A stretch of 64,000 nt of DNA from CAYREE01 sp964423225. Lineage in GTDB: Archaea > Altiarchaeota > Altiarchaeia > IMC4 > SCGC-AAA252-I15. A program made the translations under genes and the position numbers. Every line of letters begins with the position of its first letter. Positions within the stretch are counted from its first letter, which is position 1. The stretch lies in the NCBI GenBank assembly GCA_964423225.1, contig CAYREE010000001.1, forward strand, positions 42,930 to 106,929, written 5' to 3'. The notes under the pieces were generated by a model. It was not told the DNA's origin. It worked only from the letters and a program-made list of their open reading frames with translations, and did not search any database. Shown in pieces: positions 34,927 to 44,434 of this stretch.

Positions 34927-37065
34927 GTGATGAAGTATAGTGAAACCCAGAAAGATATGTTGGTAGTATTCACAACATCTATGATCATATACCTTGCCAC
35001 CCTCAGCCCGACGATAACGGCAGGGGATGGTGGAGACCTAATAACAGCTGCATACACTCTTGGAATAGCTCACCCAGCAGGATATCCACTATACACTATC
35101 CTTGGGCATGTGTTCACATTTATACCCTACGGTTCCATCGCATACAGGATCAATCTATTATCTGCGTTTGCAGCATCATTAACAGCAGTGCTTTCATGCC
35201 TGACAATCAAACTCTTAACCAAGAACAGGTATTCTGCAATAGGTGGTGGATTAATACTAGCTTTCTCACAGAACCTTTGGAATCAGGCAGTAATCGCTGA
35301 AACATATACACTGAACGCATTCTTCATTGCACTTATGGCATACCTCACAGTAAAATGGAGTATTAAAAAAGATGTTAGATACCTATACTATCTTGCATTT
35401 TCATTCGGCATCGGACTAACAAATCATGTATCACTAATAATGGTGCTTCCAGCATTCATCTATCTAATATACATGCTTTCGAAAAAATCCAAGAAAAAAA
35501 TAAAGAATAATACAATAGTAAAATGCATTGGCTATATGCTACTTGGACTGATGTTATACTTGTATCTACCGATACGCGCATCAATGGATCCGGTCTACAA
35601 CTGGGCAGACCCAAGCACAATAGAAAGGTTCATAAGCCATGTGACAGGATCAGTCCACCGTCAACTTTATGCATATCCTCAAGCCGACGTGGATGTGGCC
35701 GAGAGATCTGGAGAGGTTTTAACACTCTTGTTCAATCAGTATTCTATACTATGGCTGCTTGTTATAATCGGTTACAAACAAATCAAGAAGTCTCGAGAGT
35801 TCATGATATTCACCCTAATCTTCTTTGCATCAGATTTTTTATACACTGTTTTTTTGAATACAATCTCCCTTGAGATAACAGCATTTCAGATACCGACCAC
35901 GGTTATCGCAAGCATATGGATCGGTTACGGACTAAAGGGAGTTTTTGATCGGTTCAAGATCAAGAAAAAAAGCGATAAGGTATGGATAATACTACTTGTC
36001 CTCTTAATCATCCCAATCATCTTGAATTACAGTACAAACAACTATCGGAACAACCTGATAGCATACGACTACGGAGTGAATATACTAAATACTCTAGAGG
36101 ATGATGCAGTCATATTCGCTGAAGGAGACAACAATATCTTGATATTATATTATCTATTGTATGCTGAGGGCATGCGAGAAGACGTCACATTAATTGAACA
36201 GACAGGTTTCCTAAGCCATGAGATCTATGGGATAGACTACTTATACCTGCCTGAAAGCCAACACCTAGAAAGACAAGATGAGATAGAGGCAAAATACATT
36301 TATTCAGACAGACCAGTCTACTACACAGTCAAACGAGACTTCAGTGCATATCCAGATAAAAAAATAGTGCAAGAAGGATTAGTCTTCAAGGTTATCGATA
36401 AAGAGGTGGAACATACACCCAAATATTATTGGGATTCATACACTTTTAGAGGAGCGGACGACAACTCTATCAGCAAAGACTATATGACAAACGACGTTAT
36501 CGCAACATACTTTATCCGAAAAGGAGAATACCATTTCAGTCTAAACGAAATAGAAGATGCGATCAAAGAATTCAAAAAAGCAAGCTCTTATGCACAAGAT
36601 AATCCAGTAGTTGCATACAACCTAGGAAACATCTATCTGAAAGCAAAGATGCCAGAAGAAGCTATAACAGAATACCATAAAGCATTGAAGGCAAACCTAT
36701 TTGATTCAAAACTCCATAACAACCTCGGATACGCTTATCTGAGTAATGGAGAGATCACAAAGGCTAAACTAGAATACTTAAATGCCATCAAAATAGATCC
36801 CACAAATCTTAGAGCACGACTTAATATCGCAGGTATATTATACCAAGAAGGTAATTTAAACGATGCAGTAATGGAATACAACCTGATAATAAAACAGGAT
36901 CCGACATATGCTACCGCCTACCGAAACCTGGGTGAAATCCTATATAGGGCAGGATTAAAGCAGAAAGCAGCGAAAGTATTCATTGATTACCTCGAACTTA
37001 GGCCAAATACCCCTGAAACTGACAGGTTAAAAGCAAGGATTGCAGAAGGAGCTGAAACAACGTAA
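34927..37065 (+). CDS. DUF2723 (TMEM260-like) glycosyltransferase with C-terminal TPRs
   Basis: 712 residues. The N-terminal half has about 10 membrane helices with the DUF2723 signature: TAGDGGDLITAAYTLGIAHPAGYPLY, of which the acidic GDGGD and the HPAGYP turn are key. Human TMEM260 of this family O-mannosylates proteins. Residues about 530-700 form four to five TPRs (VAYNLGNIYLKA, LHNNLGYAYLSNG, YRNLGEILYRAG). The start is GTG 34927 or ATG 34930. A role in protein or surface glycosylation is likely by family. Confidence 0.82.
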   Translation: MMKYSETQKDMLVVFTTSMIIYLATLSPTITAGDGGDLITAAYTLGIAHPAGYPLYTILGHVFTFIPYGSIAYRINLLSAFAASLTAVLSCLTIKLLTKNRYSAIGGGLILAFSQNLWNQAVIAETYTLNAFFIALMAYLTVKWSIKKDVRYLYYLAFSFGIGLTNHVSLIMVLPAFIYLIYMLSKKSKKKIKNNTIVKCIGYMLLGLMLYLYLPIRASMDPVYNWADPSTIERFISHVTGSVHRQLYAYPQADVDVAERSGEVLTLLFNQYSILWLLVIIGYKQIKKSREFMIFTLIFFASDFLYTVFLNTISLEITAFQIPTTVIASIWIGYGLKGVFDRFKIKKKSDKVWIILLVLLIIPIILNYSTNNYRNNLIAYDYGVNILNTLEDDAVIFAEGDNNILILYYLLYAEGMREDVTLIEQTGFLSHEIYGIDYLYLPESQHLERQDEIEAKYIYSDRPVYYTVKRDFSAYPDKKIVQEGLVFKVIDKEVEHTPKYYWDSYTFRGADDNSISKDYMTNDVIATYFIRKGEYHFSLNEIEDAIKEFKKASSYAQDNPVVAYNLGNIYLKAKMPEEAITEYHKALKANLFDSKLHNNLGYAYLSNGEITKAKLEYLNAIKIDPTNLRARLNIAGILYQEGNLNDAVMEYNLIIKQDPTYATAYRNLGEILYRAGLKQKAAKVFIDYLELRPNTPETDRLKARIAEGAETT

Positions 37066-37104
37066 ATCCTATTGATTTTTAGTATTCTCGGATAATATTT
37101 AATA

Positions 37105-38259
37105 ATGGAACGGGGGCTGGTTTGGAAGGTTTTAGAAGAATACGATCTAAGCAAGGCTAAGATAGGAGTCTTAGCCTCACATTCTGCACTAGATATTGCT
37201 GATGGCGCTATTGAAGAAGGTTTTAAATCTGTATTATACTGCAGGAAAGGAAGAGACAAGACATACAGCAGATATTTTAAAAGCAAACGTGAAGGAGGTT
37301 CTGTAGTAAGAGGTATCGTCGATGAATTCAAAGTCTATGACCAATACGACGAGATTATCACACCAACACAACAGGAAGAGATGAGGAAGAATAATGTCTT
37401 ATTCATACCCAACAGGTCTTTCACATCATATGTAAGCCTAGATAAGATAGAAGAAGAATTCAATGTCCCGATGATAGGCTCAAGAAACATGCTAAGAACT
37501 GAAGAGCGTGGAGAAGAACAGGATTACTACTGGCTACTCGAACAAGCAGGACTACCATTTCCAGAAAAGATAGAAAATCCAGATGACATCAACGAACTAT
37601 CAATAATAAAACTACATCATAAAGAAAAAAAACTCGAGAGAGGATTCTTCACTGCAACAAGCCCAGAAGAATATGAGAAAAAATCACAAGAACTAATAAA
37701 GCAAAACGTGATAACAAAAGAATCCTTAGAACACGCACGAATAGAAAAATATATTATAGGCCCTGTATTCAACCTCGACTTCTTCTACAATCCATTAGAA
37801 GAAGAATATGAGAAATTAGAGTTGATAGGCGTCGATTGGAGATTCGAATCAAGTCTAGACGGACATGTAAGACTCCCAGCCCCACAACAAATGGAACTAG
37901 TCGGAACAAAACAAGAGATACCAGAGATGACGGTATGCGGGCACAATAGCGCAACTCTAAGGGAATCCCTCCTAGAACGAGCCTTTGAATTAGGGGAAAA
38001 ATTCATTGAAGCTGCAAAGAAACACCATGATCCAGGAGTGATAGGCGCATTCTGCCTACAGACATGTGTAGACAAAGACTTGAACTATTACATATATGAT
38101 GTAGCTCCACGGATCGGTGGCGGGACAAACGTGCACGTTGCAGTCGGACACCCCTATGGAAATGCATTATGGAGAACACCAATGAGTACGGGTAGACGAA
38201 CCGCAAGAATGATAAAAGACGCAATAGAAGAAGATAGAGTAAAGGAGATTGTAACATGA
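37105..38259 (+). CDS. purP: PurP, formate-dependent AICAR formyl ligase (copy 1)
   Basis: An ATP-grasp enzyme that formylates AICAR to FAICAR with formate and ATP in archaeal purine synthesis, without folate. 384 residues. Features: IGVLASHSALDIADGA near the N-terminus, VPMIGSRN, a KLHHKEKKLERGFF ATP-grasp lid region, IGPVFNLDFFYNPL and the C-terminal VAPRIGGGTNVH. A paralogue follows with a 4-bp overlap. A bifunctional, folate-dependent PurH is also encoded in the window. Confidence 0.92.
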   Translation: MERGLVWKVLEEYDLSKAKIGVLASHSALDIADGAIEEGFKSVLYCRKGRDKTYSRYFKSKREGGSVVRGIVDEFKVYDQYDEIITPTQQEEMRKNNVLFIPNRSFTSYVSLDKIEEEFNVPMIGSRNMLRTEERGEEQDYYWLLEQAGLPFPEKIENPDDINELSIIKLHHKEKKLERGFFTATSPEEYEKKSQELIKQNVITKESLEHARIEKYIIGPVFNLDFFYNPLEEEYEKLELIGVDWRFESSLDGHVRLPAPQQMELVGTKQEIPEMTVCGHNSATLRESLLERAFELGEKFIEAAKKHHDPGVIGAFCLQTCVDKDLNYYIYDVAPRIGGGTNVHVAVGHPYGNALWRTPMSTGRRTARMIKDAIEEDRVKEIVT

Positions 38260-39347
38260 GTAAAGTAATCAATGAAGTAAAAAATATCCTGGAAGAATAT
38301 GACTCCAAGAAGATCTCGATAGCAACTATTGGCAGCCATTCAGCATTAAACATATTCAAAGGTGCGAAAGAAGAAGGATTCAAGACAGTATGCATCATAA
38401 TAAAAGGACGGGAAAAAATATACAAATATTTCGACCTAGTAGATGAATTCATCTACATAGACGACTACAATGAGATCCTAACAGATAAAGTACAAGACAG
38501 ACTGAAAGAGTTAAACAGTGTGATCGTCCCCCACGGCAGCTTTAACGCATACCTAGACCAAGAAGGAATGGAAAAAGAATTCAAAATCCCAATGATTGGA
38601 AACCGCGGATTAAACAAATGGGAGACATCAAGACAAATGCAACATGAATGGCTTAGAGACTCAGGACTGAAAGTCCCACAAATCTACGAGTCAATAGACG
38701 ACTTAAAAGAAGGCTTAGCCTTCGTGAAATTTCCAGGAGCCAAGGGAGGAAAAGGCTATTTTGTCGTTGACTCAGCTGACGCATTCGAAAAAAAACTGAA
38801 GCTGATGGTAAAAAGAGGATTAGTAACAGAGGAAGAAGCCGAAAACCCATATATACAAGAATACATTATTGGAGTCACCATATACCCACACTACTTCCAT
38901 TCCCCACTACGGAATGAAACAGAATTCATCGGCCTTGATAAAAGATATGAATCTAGTGTTGATGGTATATTCAGAATACCTGTACCAGAACAACTAGCAC
39001 AAGAGATAAGTCCAACATTCAGTATTGTCGGTAATTTTCCAATGGTAGTCCGAGAGAGTCTTTTGAACAATATCCTTGATATCGGAGAAAAGATAGTTAA
39101 GGAATCAGAGAGAATAGAGCCTCCAGGAGTTCTTGGTCCCTTTTGTCTGGAAACAATATGCACTGAGGACATGGAACTTGTCGCATTTGAAATATCAACA
39201 AGAATTGTCGCGGGTTGCAACGCGAATATTCCAACGAATCCATACGCATACCTGAAATATGGAGAGGTAATGTATATGGGAAAACGGATTGCTAGAGAGA
39301 TAAAAAACGCTATCAAACAGAAAAAACTAGAGGATGTTATAACATAA
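38256..39347 (+). CDS. purP: PurP paralogue (copy 2)
   Basis: 363 residues of the same ATP-grasp family, with IATIGSHSALNIFKGA, IPMIGNRGLNKWE, VKFPGAKGGKGYFV (the Gly-rich ATP-grasp loop), YIIGVTIYPHYFHSPL and FEISTRIVAGCNAN. It is translationally coupled to copy 1 (ATGA). Archaeal genomes often carry a second PurP-like gene whose activity is unclear; it may partner copy 1 or act on another substrate. In copy 2 the Gly-rich loop is intact, whereas copy 1 has a Lys/Glu-rich segment there, so copy 2 may be the canonical enzyme. Confidence 0.88.
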   Translation: MSKVINEVKNILEEYDSKKISIATIGSHSALNIFKGAKEEGFKTVCIIIKGREKIYKYFDLVDEFIYIDDYNEILTDKVQDRLKELNSVIVPHGSFNAYLDQEGMEKEFKIPMIGNRGLNKWETSRQMQHEWLRDSGLKVPQIYESIDDLKEGLAFVKFPGAKGGKGYFVVDSADAFEKKLKLMVKRGLVTEEEAENPYIQEYIIGVTIYPHYFHSPLRNETEFIGLDKRYESSVDGIFRIPVPEQLAQEISPTFSIVGNFPMVVRESLLNNILDIGEKIVKESERIEPPGVLGPFCLETICTEDMELVAFEISTRIVAGCNANIPTNPYAYLKYGEVMYMGKRIAREIKNAIKQKKLEDVIT

Positions 39348-39434
39348 GATAACCTACAAAAAATAACTTTTATACTCAATAGGGAATAATTAAACACAAT
39401 TATTAATCAGATTCAATAAATAGAGGTGAAAAAT

Positions 39435-39719
39435 ATGGGTGATGCAGAACCACAACCTACCGACATTCAATCCCCTGAAGGGGTTAATCCAGATAGAGTA
39501 GGCATATATATGGACGTACTTGACAACATCATAAGCGACTTGAATGATAATCCTGAACTCCAGAAGGTTTTTGGTGTTCCAGTATCTCGAGCACTAGTTG
39601 TAGTAGCCGATAACAATGATCTCAGGATCGAGGATGGGGGACGAGTTCCTTTAACCGAAGAACAACAAAACATTTTCCTGAGGGTATTGGACGAGGTCAT
39701 TCGAGCCAACTCCGTATAG
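39435..39719 (+). CDS. Small acidic hypothetical protein
   Basis: 94 residues from ATG 39435, chosen because GAGGTG lies 6 nt upstream; a GTG at 39426 overlaps that site. It is acidic with a Pro-rich N-terminus and a predicted helix (YMDVLDNIISDLNDN), a beta segment (SRALVVVADNNDLRI) and a C-terminal helix. I do not recognise the family. A TATA-like CTTTTATA lies near 39366. DUF167 follows after 4 nt and is probably co-transcribed. Confidence 0.55.
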   Translation: MGDAEPQPTDIQSPEGVNPDRVGIYMDVLDNIISDLNDNPELQKVFGVPVSRALVVVADNNDLRIEDGGRVPLTEEQQNIFLRVLDEVIRANSV

Positions 39720-39723
39720 GAGT

Positions 39724-40005
39724 GTGAAATCAGCCAGACAAACAAGGCCGGGTGTTCTCATAGACATTATAGTAGTGCCAAAATCAAGTAAAAACGTTGT
39801 TGAAAACGTTGATGGCATACTAAGAGTAAAAGTAAGAGCACCACCTGAAAAAGGAAAGGCTAATGCTGAAGTTGTTCGCACCCTATCCAAGATATTTGGA
39901 CGGTGTAGGCTTGATAAAGGCCAGACAACCAGGCGTAAGCGAATCCTTATAGAAGGTAAAACCCGGGCTGAAATAGAAGAAATCCTTGGAAAACTGGCTA
40001 AATGA
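39724..40005 (+). CDS. DUF167 (YggU-like) protein
   Basis: 93 residues from GTG 39724. The DUF167 hallmark is VKVRAPPEKGKANAEVVRTLSK, preceded by IDIIVVPKSSKN and followed by a basic strand with GQTTRRKRILI. The fold is small alpha/beta and the function is unknown, though gene neighbourhoods in other species hint at RNA or membrane roles. It follows the acidic small protein by 4 nt. Confidence 0.88.
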   Translation: MKSARQTRPGVLIDIIVVPKSSKNVVENVDGILRVKVRAPPEKGKANAEVVRTLSKIFGRCRLDKGQTTRRKRILIEGKTRAEIEEILGKLAK

Positions 40006-40052
40006 AAGATGATTGGCATTTATATGCCATGAATACGGAAATATATCCATTA

Positions 40053-40154
40053 GGCTCACAAGTCAAGATAGAAAATCACGTTCATTCATCAATCAATAAG
40101 AAAAACTCCTTAGGGAGAATACCCATTTTATGGGCTATTTCTTGACTGGAAGCC
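40053..40154 (+). ncRNA. Structured leader RNA candidate upstream of dnaG
   Basis: A closing stem AGTCAAGA (40061-40068) with TCTTGACT (40140-40147) is extended by GGCT (40053-40056) with AGCC (40151-40154) across a small internal loop. Inside are two hairpins: CTCC/GGAG (40106-40117) and CCCA/TGGG (40122-40134). The element ends 30 nt before the dnaG start. It may be a cis-regulatory leader, or an independent small RNA. No known riboswitch consensus was recognised. Confidence 0.35.
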
Positions 40155-40184
40155 TTGGATAACAATCAAATAGAGGTGATGTTG

Positions 40185-41336
40185 ATGGCTAAAGCACCAT
40201 CAGATACAGTAAAATACAATATCTACGCAGAGATAACTATAGACGGTGTCGTAGAAAAACCTGACGTAGTCGGCGCATTATTCGGACAATCAGAAGGTCT
40301 TTTAGGAGAAGAACTAGAGTTAAGAGACCTGCAGAAGACAGGCCGGATCGGAAGGATAGAGGTAGACATCAAGACAAAAAACGGGAAATCAAATGGTACA
40401 GTAATCGTGCCTTCAAGCCTAGACATGGTTGAAACATCGATAATCGCGGCAACAATCGAGACAGTAGACAGGGTAGGTCCCTGCAATGCCAAGATAAAAG
40501 TCACGAATGTAGAGGATGCTAGAAGCAGTAAGAGAAAAACCATGGTCGACCGTGCCAAATACATATTAAAAAAGATGATGTCAGAGGAAATTCCTGAAAG
40601 CGCTGAGATAACAGAAGAAGTGAAAAAAGCTGTTCAGTTAAGTGAGATAACAAGTTATAAAGGCCTTCCAGCAGGTCCGGGAATTGACACGGCTGATAGC
40701 ATCATACTTGTTGAAGGGCGCGCAGACGTTTTAAACCTGTTAAAATGCGGGATTAGAAATGTTGTGGCGGTTGGTGGTACTAACATACCAAAACAAGTTG
40801 CTGAATTAAGTAAACAAAAGACGACTATTGCTTTTGTTGACGGTGATCGTGGGGGAGATATAATCTTAAAAGAGCTCATGCAAGTAGCAGACATTGATTA
40901 TATTGCAAAAGCCCCAGATGGAAAAGAAGTGGAAGAATTAGGTAAAAAAGGCGTGATAATGACGTTACGTCGTAAAGTCCCGATGGACCAGGTGAAGCTC
41001 GGTGGAAAGAATGGAAAACCAACTGAGATAACGACTGACACTGGAAAAACCATAGACTTTGCAAAACAGTTAAAAGAGGTTAAGGGCAGGCTTGTGGCCA
41101 GACTCTACGATAAGGCTGGTGAGATGATAACTGAGATAGAGATAAAGGATTTGATAAACACGATTGGTGGAGTACAGCCTGACACTGTTGTTCTTGACGG
41201 TATTATCACACAACGTTTAATTGACGCTGCATCTAAAAGCGGGGTAAAAGCATTGGTAGGAGTCAACAAAGCACAAGACATATCTAATGCTAGAAATATA
41301 ACAATTATTACTGGGAAAGACGCAATGCCGGGTTAG
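40185..41336 (+). CDS. dnaG: Archaeal DnaG-type primase
   Basis: 383 residues from ATG 40185, preceded by AGAGGTGAT; a TTG at 40155 would add 10 residues. The Toprim domain has IILVEGRADVLNLL (catalytic Glu) and AFVDGDRGGD (catalytic Asp pair). The N-terminal KYNIYAEITIDGVVEKPDV and the C-terminal domain match archaeal DnaG, which in several archaea is a subunit of the RNA exosome that helps poly(A) recognition and also makes primers. The likely upstream structured RNA may control it. Confidence 0.94.
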   Translation: MAKAPSDTVKYNIYAEITIDGVVEKPDVVGALFGQSEGLLGEELELRDLQKTGRIGRIEVDIKTKNGKSNGTVIVPSSLDMVETSIIAATIETVDRVGPCNAKIKVTNVEDARSSKRKTMVDRAKYILKKMMSEEIPESAEITEEVKKAVQLSEITSYKGLPAGPGIDTADSIILVEGRADVLNLLKCGIRNVVAVGGTNIPKQVAELSKQKTTIAFVDGDRGGDIILKELMQVADIDYIAKAPDGKEVEELGKKGVIMTLRRKVPMDQVKLGGKNGKPTEITTDTGKTIDFAKQLKEVKGRLVARLYDKAGEMITEIEIKDLINTIGGVQPDTVVLDGIITQRLIDAASKSGVKALVGVNKAQDISNARNITIITGKDAMPG

Positions 41337-41402
41337 GCATTGTCTCTACCTTTTTTTCTTTTTTAACATCTAACTCCTTGATAGTTAACCGGTTAAGGAA
41401 AA

Positions 41403-42869
41403 ATGCTTCTTGATGAAATCGTAACTACCTCCGACGTAGAGATTTCCAACAATCCACTTGAAAGGATAATAGGTCAGGAAAGTGCGATCGAAAAGGTCTT
41501 AGTAGCTGTAAGACAGAGACGCCATCTATTGCTGGTCGGTCCTCCAGGTATTGGAAAGAGTATGCTTGCACAGGCTCTTGCACATAATCTAGGAATGCCT
41601 GACACCCAGGTAAGTGTTTTGAATAATCCTGGCGCATCTCACAGACCATTAATCGAAGTTTTAAACCGAAAGGAAGTTGAATTAGAAAGTAGTGGAGAAG
41701 GGCATGGGAGTGGATCGAGCGTATCACCTTTTGAAATACCCTCGTTTGTATCCGAGCGTCTTGGATATAGGTGTTCGAACTGTGGGACTCTAAGTCCTCC
41801 AGACAGTATAAGCTGCTTTAAATGCGGTGTGAACAAGTATAGTCGAGTCAAGAATAATAGGCGTAGAAGCCCGTTTACAGATGTTATGACTGATGTCTTT
41901 GAAGTACAGACTGGAGAGTCCGAGACTGAAGTCCAGACAACAAGGATTGGACTAAATGGTAGGGAAGAGGCGGTAATCTACCAGAGGATTGATGAGGACA
42001 GGGTGAGGGTTTTAAGCCAGTCGGATCTAGAAGGTCTTCAAAAGATAAATGAGAAAAAACAACGCAATATAATAATCCCGCTTGATAGGAATATATTCAT
42101 TCATGCAACAGGATCCAGTGAAACAGAGCTTCTAGGGGATGTAAGACATGATCCCTATGGAAGCCACCCTGAGATAGGCACACCATCATATCTGAGGGTT
42201 GTTCCAGGTGCCGTGCATGAAGCCCATGAAGGTGTTTTGTTCATTGATGAACTACCTCATATGATGCATCTTCAAAATTATATTCTAACAGCCATGCAAG
42301 AAAAGAAGTTTCCAATAACTGGGAGGAACCCCCATTCTGCAGGTGCTTCAGTAAAAGTGATTGATGTTCCATGCGACTTTCTTTTTGTTGGTGCATGTAA
42401 TATCAGTGATGTAAGCGATATCCTACCACCCTTAAGATCAAGGATAATCGGGAATGGATATGAAATATTATTAAATACAAGCATGCCAGACACCAATGAG
42501 AACAGGGATGAAATGCTTAGATTCATTGCCCAAGAAATTATTTTTGACGGGCGAATACCACATGCAAGTAAGGAAGTTGTATCAATGATTATTAAAGAGG
42601 CTAAACGCAGGGCTTTAAGGATTGATGATGAGAGAAATGCAATGAGCCTTAGACTACGCGACCTTGGAGGAATCATAAGAATGGCAGGGGATTTGGCTGT
42701 AATCGAGGAAAATGCATTGATAGAGGCCAGGCACGTTAAAAAGAGCTTAAAAGACGTTAAGAGCATAGAACACCAGTTAGAGGAGAGATACGGTTCTATG
42801 TGGAAGGGAATGAGCAAAGATAATTCATTTAGATCCGAACAAGACATGGCTGGTCGAAGCTATGGGTGA
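41403..42869 (+). CDS. LonB-like AAA+ ATPase with zinc ribbon, no protease domain
   Basis: 488 residues. Walker A GPPGIGKS (46-53) and Walker B VLFIDEL (278-283, including Asp-Glu) lie in an AAA+ domain that follows archaeal LonB closely (RIIGQESAIEKV, RRHLLLVGPPG, TELLGDVRHDP, LQNYILTAMQEKKFPITG, LPPLRSRI). Between Walker A and B a zinc ribbon is inserted (C124, C127, C138, C141). The chain stops after the AAA+ lid and lacks the Ser-Lys protease domain and the membrane helices of LonB. It overlaps the radical SAM gene by 8 bp. It may be a remodelling ATPase. Confidence 0.75.
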   Translation: MLLDEIVTTSDVEISNNPLERIIGQESAIEKVLVAVRQRRHLLLVGPPGIGKSMLAQALAHNLGMPDTQVSVLNNPGASHRPLIEVLNRKEVELESSGEGHGSGSSVSPFEIPSFVSERLGYRCSNCGTLSPPDSISCFKCGVNKYSRVKNNRRRSPFTDVMTDVFEVQTGESETEVQTTRIGLNGREEAVIYQRIDEDRVRVLSQSDLEGLQKINEKKQRNIIIPLDRNIFIHATGSSETELLGDVRHDPYGSHPEIGTPSYLRVVPGAVHEAHEGVLFIDELPHMMHLQNYILTAMQEKKFPITGRNPHSAGASVKVIDVPCDFLFVGACNISDVSDILPPLRSRIIGNGYEILLNTSMPDTNENRDEMLRFIAQEIIFDGRIPHASKEVVSMIIKEAKRRALRIDDERNAMSLRLRDLGGIIRMAGDLAVIEENALIEARHVKKSLKDVKSIEHQLEERYGSMWKGMSKDNSFRSEQDMAGRSYG

Positions 42870-44361
42870 GGGGGGGGACTTCGTGTATTCGGATGATGAG
42901 GGTTCTTGTAATATTGTTCTTGTGAATCCCCCTTATGACAATCCAGTGGTTAAAGAGGGAGTGCATTACACATCGTTTCCATTAAGCCTAGCATACTTAT
43001 CCGCAGTATTAAAAGACGACGGATTCAGTGTAAGGGGATATGACTTATATACAGACGATAGAGGCATTATAGAGCTTGTTGAAGAGATAAAATCTTTAAG
43101 ACCGGGGATTATTGGGATAAGCGTCACAAGCCTTGGATTGCGGTTTGTAAGACATTTCATAAATAATATCCGTGCAGCCCATCCAGACGTGAAGATAGTT
43201 GTTGGTGGCCCGCATATCACTGTCGAACCTTCTTTTGTAATAGAGCTTAACGCTGACTATGGTTTTAGAGGGGAGGCAGAGACTGGATTCAGAGCACTGT
43301 GCAGACATCTGCTACAAGACAGAGAATTAGGCAGTGTGGATGGTTTGATTGATTGCTCGAATCTTAGAGAGGATACTCATCCGGTTATAAAAGAGAGTAT
43401 AGACGGTGTTCCAAGCAATGTAAAGACTATACTAGAGCATATTATGCCGGTTGTAATAGATGATATCGACGAGCTACCACTACCAGACAGGTCTTTATTC
43501 AATGAAAAAGACTATAGGTTTCAACCAGTGATAGTCTCAAGGGGGTGTCCATTCGAATGTTGTTACTGTGGTATGGCAGGGACGCGTTTTAGACTGCGCA
43601 GTATAGATTCTGTTATTACTGAGTTAAAGGACATTAGTTCTAGAGGATTGGATAAAATTGATTTTGCAGACGATGTATTCACTCTTGATAGAGAATATGT
43701 GAGAAAATTATGTGAGAAAATCCAGGAAGAAGGCATTAAAATCACATGGTCTGCGACTACGAGAGCAGACTTATTAGATGAAGAATTGATTGTGTCGATG
43801 AAGTCTGCAGGATTAAAACACATTTCAATCGGGGTTGAAAGCGGTGTTGAACACGTAAGGTTTGGACTAGGTAAAAAAGTATCTAATGAACAATACATAA
43901 AGATTTTCAGGTTGTTAAAGGATGCGGGAGTCAAAGCTAGGGCGTATGCAATGCTTGGATTGCCAGGTGAATCATTAAATGACATGGTTGAAACTATAAG
44001 GTTCATCAATTCTATTGGACCTGATAATGTGTTATATACACCTACAATAGTCTTTCCCGGCACCCGTTTAATGCACTACTGTCTTAAAAACAAGCTGATA
44101 GACCCGGATATTTGGAGGAAATATATGTTAGGATCCATGAGCAAACCAATATTCCATCCAAAAGGAATTAGCAGACAAACTATAGAGAAGGTTGTATGGG
44201 AGGGTTATTCATCATTCTTCTTACGCCCCCAATTCATTAAAAACATGATAAAAGAGGCATCATCGCTAGGAGATATTGTTAAAGCAGGGGGCCTTGCAGC
44301 AACGTTTGTTTGGACTAGAGTATTTAATAGGCGGGATAATATGAGTAAATACGTTAGATAA
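42862..44361 (+). CDS. B12-binding radical SAM enzyme
   Basis: 499 residues. The N-terminal ~150 residues form a cobalamin-binding-like domain (VLVNPPYDNP, LAYLSAVLKDDGF, VGGPHITVEP). The radical SAM core has SRGCPFECCYCGMAG (CxxxCxxC 4Fe-4S site), FADDVFT and IGVESGVEHVR. The C-terminal ~90 residues are helical. Such enzymes often methylate or rearrange unactivated carbons, sometimes on lipids or cofactors. It is translationally coupled (8-bp overlap) to the Lon-like ATPase. The substrate is unknown. Confidence 0.87.
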   Translation: MGEGGDFVYSDDEGSCNIVLVNPPYDNPVVKEGVHYTSFPLSLAYLSAVLKDDGFSVRGYDLYTDDRGIIELVEEIKSLRPGIIGISVTSLGLRFVRHFINNIRAAHPDVKIVVGGPHITVEPSFVIELNADYGFRGEAETGFRALCRHLLQDRELGSVDGLIDCSNLREDTHPVIKESIDGVPSNVKTILEHIMPVVIDDIDELPLPDRSLFNEKDYRFQPVIVSRGCPFECCYCGMAGTRFRLRSIDSVITELKDISSRGLDKIDFADDVFTLDREYVRKLCEKIQEEGIKITWSATTRADLLDEELIVSMKSAGLKHISIGVESGVEHVRFGLGKKVSNEQYIKIFRLLKDAGVKARAYAMLGLPGESLNDMVETIRFINSIGPDNVLYTPTIVFPGTRLMHYCLKNKLIDPDIWRKYMLGSMSKPIFHPKGISRQTIEKVVWEGYSSFFLRPQFIKNMIKEASSLGDIVKAGGLAATFVWTRVFNRRDNMSKYVR

Positions 44362-44434
44362 ACACGTTTTTTCTAGTAACCCAAAAAAAATAATCGGGTT
44401 TATTTCCTGCTAGTGGAGTAATATTATATTAATT

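Noticed and set aside
35523..35873. 116-codon plus-strand frame inside the DUF2723 gene
   Set aside because: It is an out-of-frame shadow of a well-supported membrane protein.
40053..40154. K-turn or known riboswitch before dnaG
   Set aside because: The internal loop lacks the tandem G-A pairs of a K-turn, and no known aptamer consensus was recognised; kept only as a structured element.
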